Positions 5,162-7,780 of a stretch of 7,780 bases of DNA are shown here, piece after piece; within the stretch, counting starts at the first letter, position 1, and the number at the start of each line of letters is the position of its first letter. Position numbers and translations under genes: made by a program. This DNA is from Planctomycetota bacterium (lineage in GTDB: Bacteria; Planctomycetota; Planctomycetia; Pirellulales; Thermoguttaceae). The stretch spans positions 1 through 7,780 of the forward strand of contig JAJYGU010000092.1 in NCBI GenBank assembly GCA_021784975.1, in the 5' to 3' direction. The notes beneath the pieces were generated by a model. The model was not told the DNA's origin and ran no database searches. It worked only from the letters and a program-made list of their open reading frames with translations.

Positions 5162-6190
5162 CTAGGTGAATAGCCTGGGCTGGCCGGCTGTTTTGACGTC
5201 GATCGCCGGACTGATCCCCAGGTGCTCGAAGGCGTTGGGCGTCAGTTTTCGGCCCCGCGGCGTCCGCACCACCAGTTCGCTCCGCAGCAGGAACGGCTCG
5301 ACCTCGTCGACCAGCGTGTCGGGGGCGACGTTCATGGTGTGGGCCACTGCCTCCACCCCCACCGGCCCGCCGGCAAACACGCGGCCAATAGTCTCCAGGT
5401 ATTTGCGGTCTTGGGGATCGAGCCCCAAGACGTCGATCCCCAACATCTCGAGAGCATCGCGGGCCACCGGTAGCGTGATGGTCCCGTCGGCCTTGGCCTG
5501 GGCGTAATCGCGGACCCAGCGCAAACGGTTGTTGGCCAAGCGCGGCGTGCCGCGGCTGCGCCCGGCGATCTCCGCCGCGGCCGGATCGACAATTTCCACC
5601 CGAAGCTTCTTGGCATTCCGGGTGACAATCTCCGCCAATTCGGGCAACGAATAGAAATCGAGGTGCTCCCGCATCTGAAAGCGGTCGCGGAGCGGGGCCG
5701 AGAGGAGCCCGGTGCGGGTGGTGGCCCCGATCAAGGTAAACGGCCTGAGGCGCATGTTGAGGGTCCGCGCGTTCACCCCCTCGCCCAGGATGATATCGAC
5801 GCGAAAGTCCTCCATGGCCGGGTAGAGAAACTCCTCCACCGCCTTGGGCAAACGGTGGATCTCGTCGACAAACAGCACCGAGCGCTCTTCGGCGTTGGTC
5901 AGGTAAGGCAGCAGATCCTTGGGGGCGGCCAAGGCGGCCCCGCTGGCCACCTGGCAGCTTACCCCGAGGTCGTGCGGGATGCAGGTGGCAAAGGTGGTCT
6001 TGCCGAGCCCCGGCGGGCCGTCGAAGAGGATGTGCCCCAGCGGCTCGCCCCGCTTGGCCGCCGCCTCGACCGCGATTCGCACCCGGGCGTAGACCTCGCG
6101 CTGCCCGACCATGTCCTGCATCCGTTGCGGACGCAGGTCGCGATCGTCGTCGTATTTCGGCGGGGATTGCAGCAACGGCTCGCGCGGCAT
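5162..6190 (-). CDS. ruvB: Holliday junction branch migration ATPase RuvB
   Basis: RuvB is the hexameric AAA+ motor that, with RuvA, drives branch migration of Holliday junctions in recombination and repair. This 342-residue protein is full length. Visible motifs are RPQRMQDMVGQ near the start (20-30), Walker A GPPGLGKT (58-65), Walker B VLFVDEIH with Asp109-Glu110, the YPAMEDF segment (123-129), sensor 1 and arginine-finger region IGATTRTGLLSAPLRDRF (from 154), the GTPR sensor 2 motif, and the C-terminal winged helix with VRTPRGRKLT. ATG at 6190 begins MPREPLLQ, a normal N-terminus; extending further upstream gives non-protein-like sequence. No Shine-Dalgarno sequence precedes it. ruvA and ruvC are not in the window. 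It converges on rplI with a 4-nt gap. Confidence 0.97.
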   Translation of the reverse strand: MPREPLLQSPPKYDDDRDLRPQRMQDMVGQREVYARVRIAVEAAAKRGEPLGHILFDGPPGLGKTTFATCIPHDLGVSCQVASGAALAAPKDLLPYLTNAEERSVLFVDEIHRLPKAVEEFLYPAMEDFRVDIILGEGVNARTLNMRLRPFTLIGATTRTGLLSAPLRDRFQMREHLDFYSLPELAEIVTRNAKKLRVEIVDPAAAEIAGRSRGTPRLANNRLRWVRDYAQAKADGTITLPVARDALEMLGIDVLGLDPQDRKYLETIGRVFAGGPVGVEAVAHTMNVAPDTLVDEVEPFLLRSELVVRTPRGRKLTPNAFEHLGISPAIDVKTAGQPRLFT

Positions 6191-6201
6191 AATAGAGGTA
6201 C

Positions 6202-6207
6202 AGTATA
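6202..6207 (-). promoter_or_regulatory. -10-like hexamer just upstream of ruvB
   Basis: On the minus strand TATACT lies 11 nt before the ruvB ATG. If it is a -10 box, transcription would begin only about 4-6 nt before the start codon, giving a nearly leaderless mRNA, which fits the missing Shine-Dalgarno sequence. No clear -35 box lies 16-18 nt upstream. The assignment is tentative. Confidence 0.35.
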
Positions 6208-6245
6208 AGGCGGGCGGCCGCGACAGGCGAGGGCAAATCGACTTT

Positions 6246-6267
6246 TTGGGTGATTCCGGCCACCCAA
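6246..6267. other. Inverted repeat between ruvB and the small plus-strand gene
   Basis: TTGGGTG (6246-6252) and CACCCAA (6261-6267) form a perfect 7-bp inverted repeat with an 8-bp centre, inside the divergent intergenic region. T runs flank it (TTTTT at 6243-6247 and TTT at 6268-6270). It could be an operator for a dimeric regulator or a weak terminator. It does not match the LexA boxes I know. Function is unassigned. Confidence 0.3.
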
Positions 6268-6317
6268 TTTCGTCAAGAACAATAGCAATACCGAACTGCC
6301 GTGCGGCCGAGGCGCTG

Positions 6318-6556
6318 ATGAGCAGTGGTGGAAGCCAGTGGGAGCAGATTGTCCGTGAAGAGGATTGGATCAACTCGCCGAGATCCGGGCCCACAATCCC
6401 GACGCCGCCTACAACGGCAAGACCGTGACCGCCAAGGACAAGGACAAAGTCCTCCTCCGCTGGAAGCTCGACGGCGGCCGCTACGAGGTCCTCTACGGCG
6501 ACCTGCGGGCAGAGATCGTCACTGCCGAGCGACTTCAGCAGTTGGAAGCGAAATAG
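6318..6556 (+). pseudogene. Small conserved-looking protein with a probable 1-nt frameshift
   Basis: The main frame (from about 6365 to the TAG at 6554-6556) has almost exclusively G or C in third codon positions and encodes a compact charged protein (AAYNGKTVTAKDKDKVLLRW, then YEVLYGDLRAEIVTAERL), so it looks truly coding. It has no usable start: a stop lies in frame at 6356-6358, and TTG at 6365 directly abuts its purine run. ATG at 6318 has GAGG 5 nt upstream and opens a different frame (SGGSQWEQIVREEDW) that leads straight into it. Adding one G in the GATTGG at 6364-6369 joins both into a continuous 79-residue protein reading E-E-D-W-D-Q-L-A-E-I. A lost base or a sequencing error is therefore likely. 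No family is recognised. The join is inference. Confidence 0.6.
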
Positions 6557-6575
6557 CGAAGGGCGCGGGCTGTGG

Positions 6576-6620
6576 GCCGCGGGGACTGTCTCGATTCTTA
6601 TGGCCGGAGGCCACAAAAAT
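6576..6620. repeat. REP-like palindromic repeat, copy 2
   Basis: This segment matches 2112-2156 at 40 of 45 bases without gaps and in the same orientation. The central hairpin is preserved as TGGCC (6601-6605), loop GGA, GGCCA (6609-6613); the loop-closing bases changed together (C-G here, A-C open in copy 1). The second GGGACTGTCCC of copy 1 is missing here, and the sequence runs into a different repeat four bases later. Confidence 0.7.
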
Positions 6621-6623
6621 CTT

Positions 6624-6760
6624 CTTTGGAGTGCGGCAACTTGTTGCCGCTTTTCCGGCGTCTTCCCCGACTTGGGCACCGTGTGGGGTTCATTTCAAAA
6701 TCGCTTCGCAATCTTGTCCGCGGCTCGGAAAAAGCGGTGATGAATTACCGCACTCCAAAG
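6624..6760. repeat. 137-bp pair of inverted REP-like units (BIME-like)
   Basis: CTTTGGAGTGCGG (6624-6636) and CCGCACTCCAAAG (6748-6760) are perfect 13-bp terminal inverted repeats. Each end continues inward as its own palindrome. The left arm is GCGGCAAC, TT, GTTGCCGC (6633-6650, perfect 8-bp stem). The right arm is GCGGTGAT, GA, ATTACCGC (6734-6751, 7 of 8 paired). Both are followed inward by CCGCTTT-rich sequence (6647-6657 and 6726-6737, differing by one T). Two head-to-head units of about 34 bp thus flank a core of about 68 bp. It encodes no protein and lies between convergent genes, where it could also act as a transcript end. Confidence 0.7.
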
Positions 6761-6777
6761 GTTCGCTGGTTTGTGGC

Positions 6778-7780
6778 CTAGCGTTTTCCAATCATGATCG
6801 TGACGTCCCTGGCCTCCCGGCCGGGTTTGATGTTGAGGCCGGAGATCGTGATGTCCTGCCCGATGGCGCCCCGCTGGCACGGCCAGTCGCAGGGTGCCCT
6901 TGGCCGCCGCCGGTAACCGGCTCCGCCATCGCTTTGTCATAGACCGATCGCAAGTCAAACGTATTGCTCTTGTCGAAGGTAACGCCGATATCCTCGCCCG
7001 TCTTCACCTCCACCGGTATGCACCAGCATGTCGGTTTGCCATCAATTCGCACGGTTTTGGTGGCGACCCACCGCTTTCCGGCGGGCGAATTAGATGATAC
7101 GCTGGGAACCGAGTCCAGGGAATTTGCCAGCATGTAAAGCTGATCGCCGGTCACGCTCTTAAAACCACGGTCCCAGTTCGCGGCCATCTGGATTGGGCGC
7201 AGGCGCTCCCTATCAGCTTCGTTACCTGCCTTGTTCAGTTGTTGACGATTGAATTTCTGCGACTTCTTGACTTGCGCAGTAAACCCCGGAACAGGGTCCT
7301 TGTCGAATATCGCAAATTGCACGGCCTGCAGCTCCCCACTTGGCATGTCCAACTCCGGATGGATGCGCCAGGTTTGGCTCTTCCATCGCTCTAGGTCAGC
7401 CTTCTCCACATCCGACAGTGACGGCTGCGGTATCCGCGGTGTTTTCGGCCACGCGGCGATGGGCGTTCGCCCGTGTCTGATATCCTCTCTGACCTTCACG
7501 AAGGACCGCCATAGGTCGCCCTTCTTCTTCTCGAAGCTCTCTTCCGTGGCCGCCACAGTCGGAAAGAAATCCGCGCCAGTCGCACCCCAATCAAGATTTT
7601 TCCATTTGCCGTCGATCCTGCCGAAGTGCTGCGCGGCATAAGGACGGTTGGCAGGGTGAAGACTGCACTTGATGACTACTGTGGCTAAATCTCGGTGGTA
7701 GGTGAGCACCTCGACCAATTCCGTATCCAGAACATATTGGCTGAATTTCGCGAGGATGTTCCGCCTTCGTTGGCTGAATT
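6778..7780 (-). pseudogene. Unknown protein, 5' end cut by window edge, 3' frameshift
   Basis: A minus-strand frame enters from the right edge and reads without a stop to about 6900. Its sequence is protein-like (VEVLTYHRDLATVVIKCSLH, AAQHFGRIDGKWKNLDWGAT, GDQLYMLANSLDSV, VTFDKSNTFDLRSVYDKAMA). The true start lies beyond the window; a TTG at 7718 is internal because coding sequence continues upstream (RRRNILAKFSQYVLDTE). After AMAEPVTGGG the frame turns into Ser/Arg/Gly low complexity, ending at 6792. In the next frame, from 6897 to a stop at 6778-6780, a better C-terminus appears: APCDWPCQRGAIGQDITISG, then LNIKPGREARDVTIMIGKR. One base gained between about 6898 and 6914 would restore about 333 visible residues. 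No transmembrane segment or known domain is recognised. Base composition is less GC-rich than in the ribosomal genes. Confidence 0.6.

Noticed and set aside
4505..5165. Long alternative frames over rplI, rplY and pth on either strand
   Set aside because: They are Arg/Gly/Pro-rich shadow frames produced by high GC content over well-identified genes.
6191..6679. A 163-residue N-terminal extension of RuvB
   Set aside because: It runs antisense through the small plus-strand gene and part of the repeats; the RuvB fold is complete from ATG 6190.
1..7780. CRISPR arrays, tRNA or rRNA genes, defence or toxin-antitoxin systems, transposase genes
   Set aside because: None was seen: no regularly spaced repeats, no cloverleaf-like or rRNA-like sequence, and no matching protein motifs on either strand.

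Overview
The window looks like a GC-rich bacterial chromosome, most likely a planctomycete of the Pirellulales type. That placement is inference. It rests on the rplY-pth-rpsF-ssb-rplI gene order, on an L9 protein with a basic N-terminal extension and no rpsR beside it, on the form of the RuvB sequence, and on dispersed palindromic repeats. There is no 16S rRNA or other decisive marker.

Layout. Positions 1-277 hold no convincing gene but contain a dense set of small palindromes, including a terminator-like hairpin at 111-130. Positions 278-1592 (minus) are a two-gene unit: an ECF sigma factor followed by a one-pass membrane protein that is probably its anti-sigma factor. The second gene has a TTG start and a Shine-Dalgarno sequence that overlaps the sigma stop codon. 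Divergent from these, 1800-2006 (plus) encodes a 68-residue Ala/Pro/Lys-rich lipoprotein, followed by a strong hairpin at 2063-2095. Next comes a REP-like repeat (2112-2168) and a leader with a possible promoter.

Positions 2287-5157 (plus) are a translation and replication cluster: ribosomal protein L25/CTC, peptidyl-tRNA hydrolase, ribosomal protein S6, single-stranded DNA-binding protein and ribosomal protein L9. The first four genes are 11-30 nt apart and are probably one operon. L9 follows after a 139-nt gap. RuvB, the Holliday-junction helicase motor, runs toward L9 on the minus strand (5162-6190), and the two stop codons are only 4 nt apart. The ruvB start has no Shine-Dalgarno sequence but a -10-like hexamer lies just upstream, so its mRNA may be nearly leaderless.

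Positions 6191-7780 look like accessory sequence. A small, strongly coding plus-strand frame (6318-6556) appears to have lost one base near its start. It is followed by a second copy of the 45-bp repeat seen at 2112 (40 of 45 bases identical) and then by a 137-bp pair of inverted REP-like units with perfect 13-bp ends. A minus-strand gene of unknown function enters from the right edge and also appears to lose one base near its 3' end. Reading in the next frame restores a sensible C-terminus.

I found no new multi-gene system. The points most worth checking are the two frame breaks, the two repeat families, and the sigma factor with its zinc-motif-free partner.
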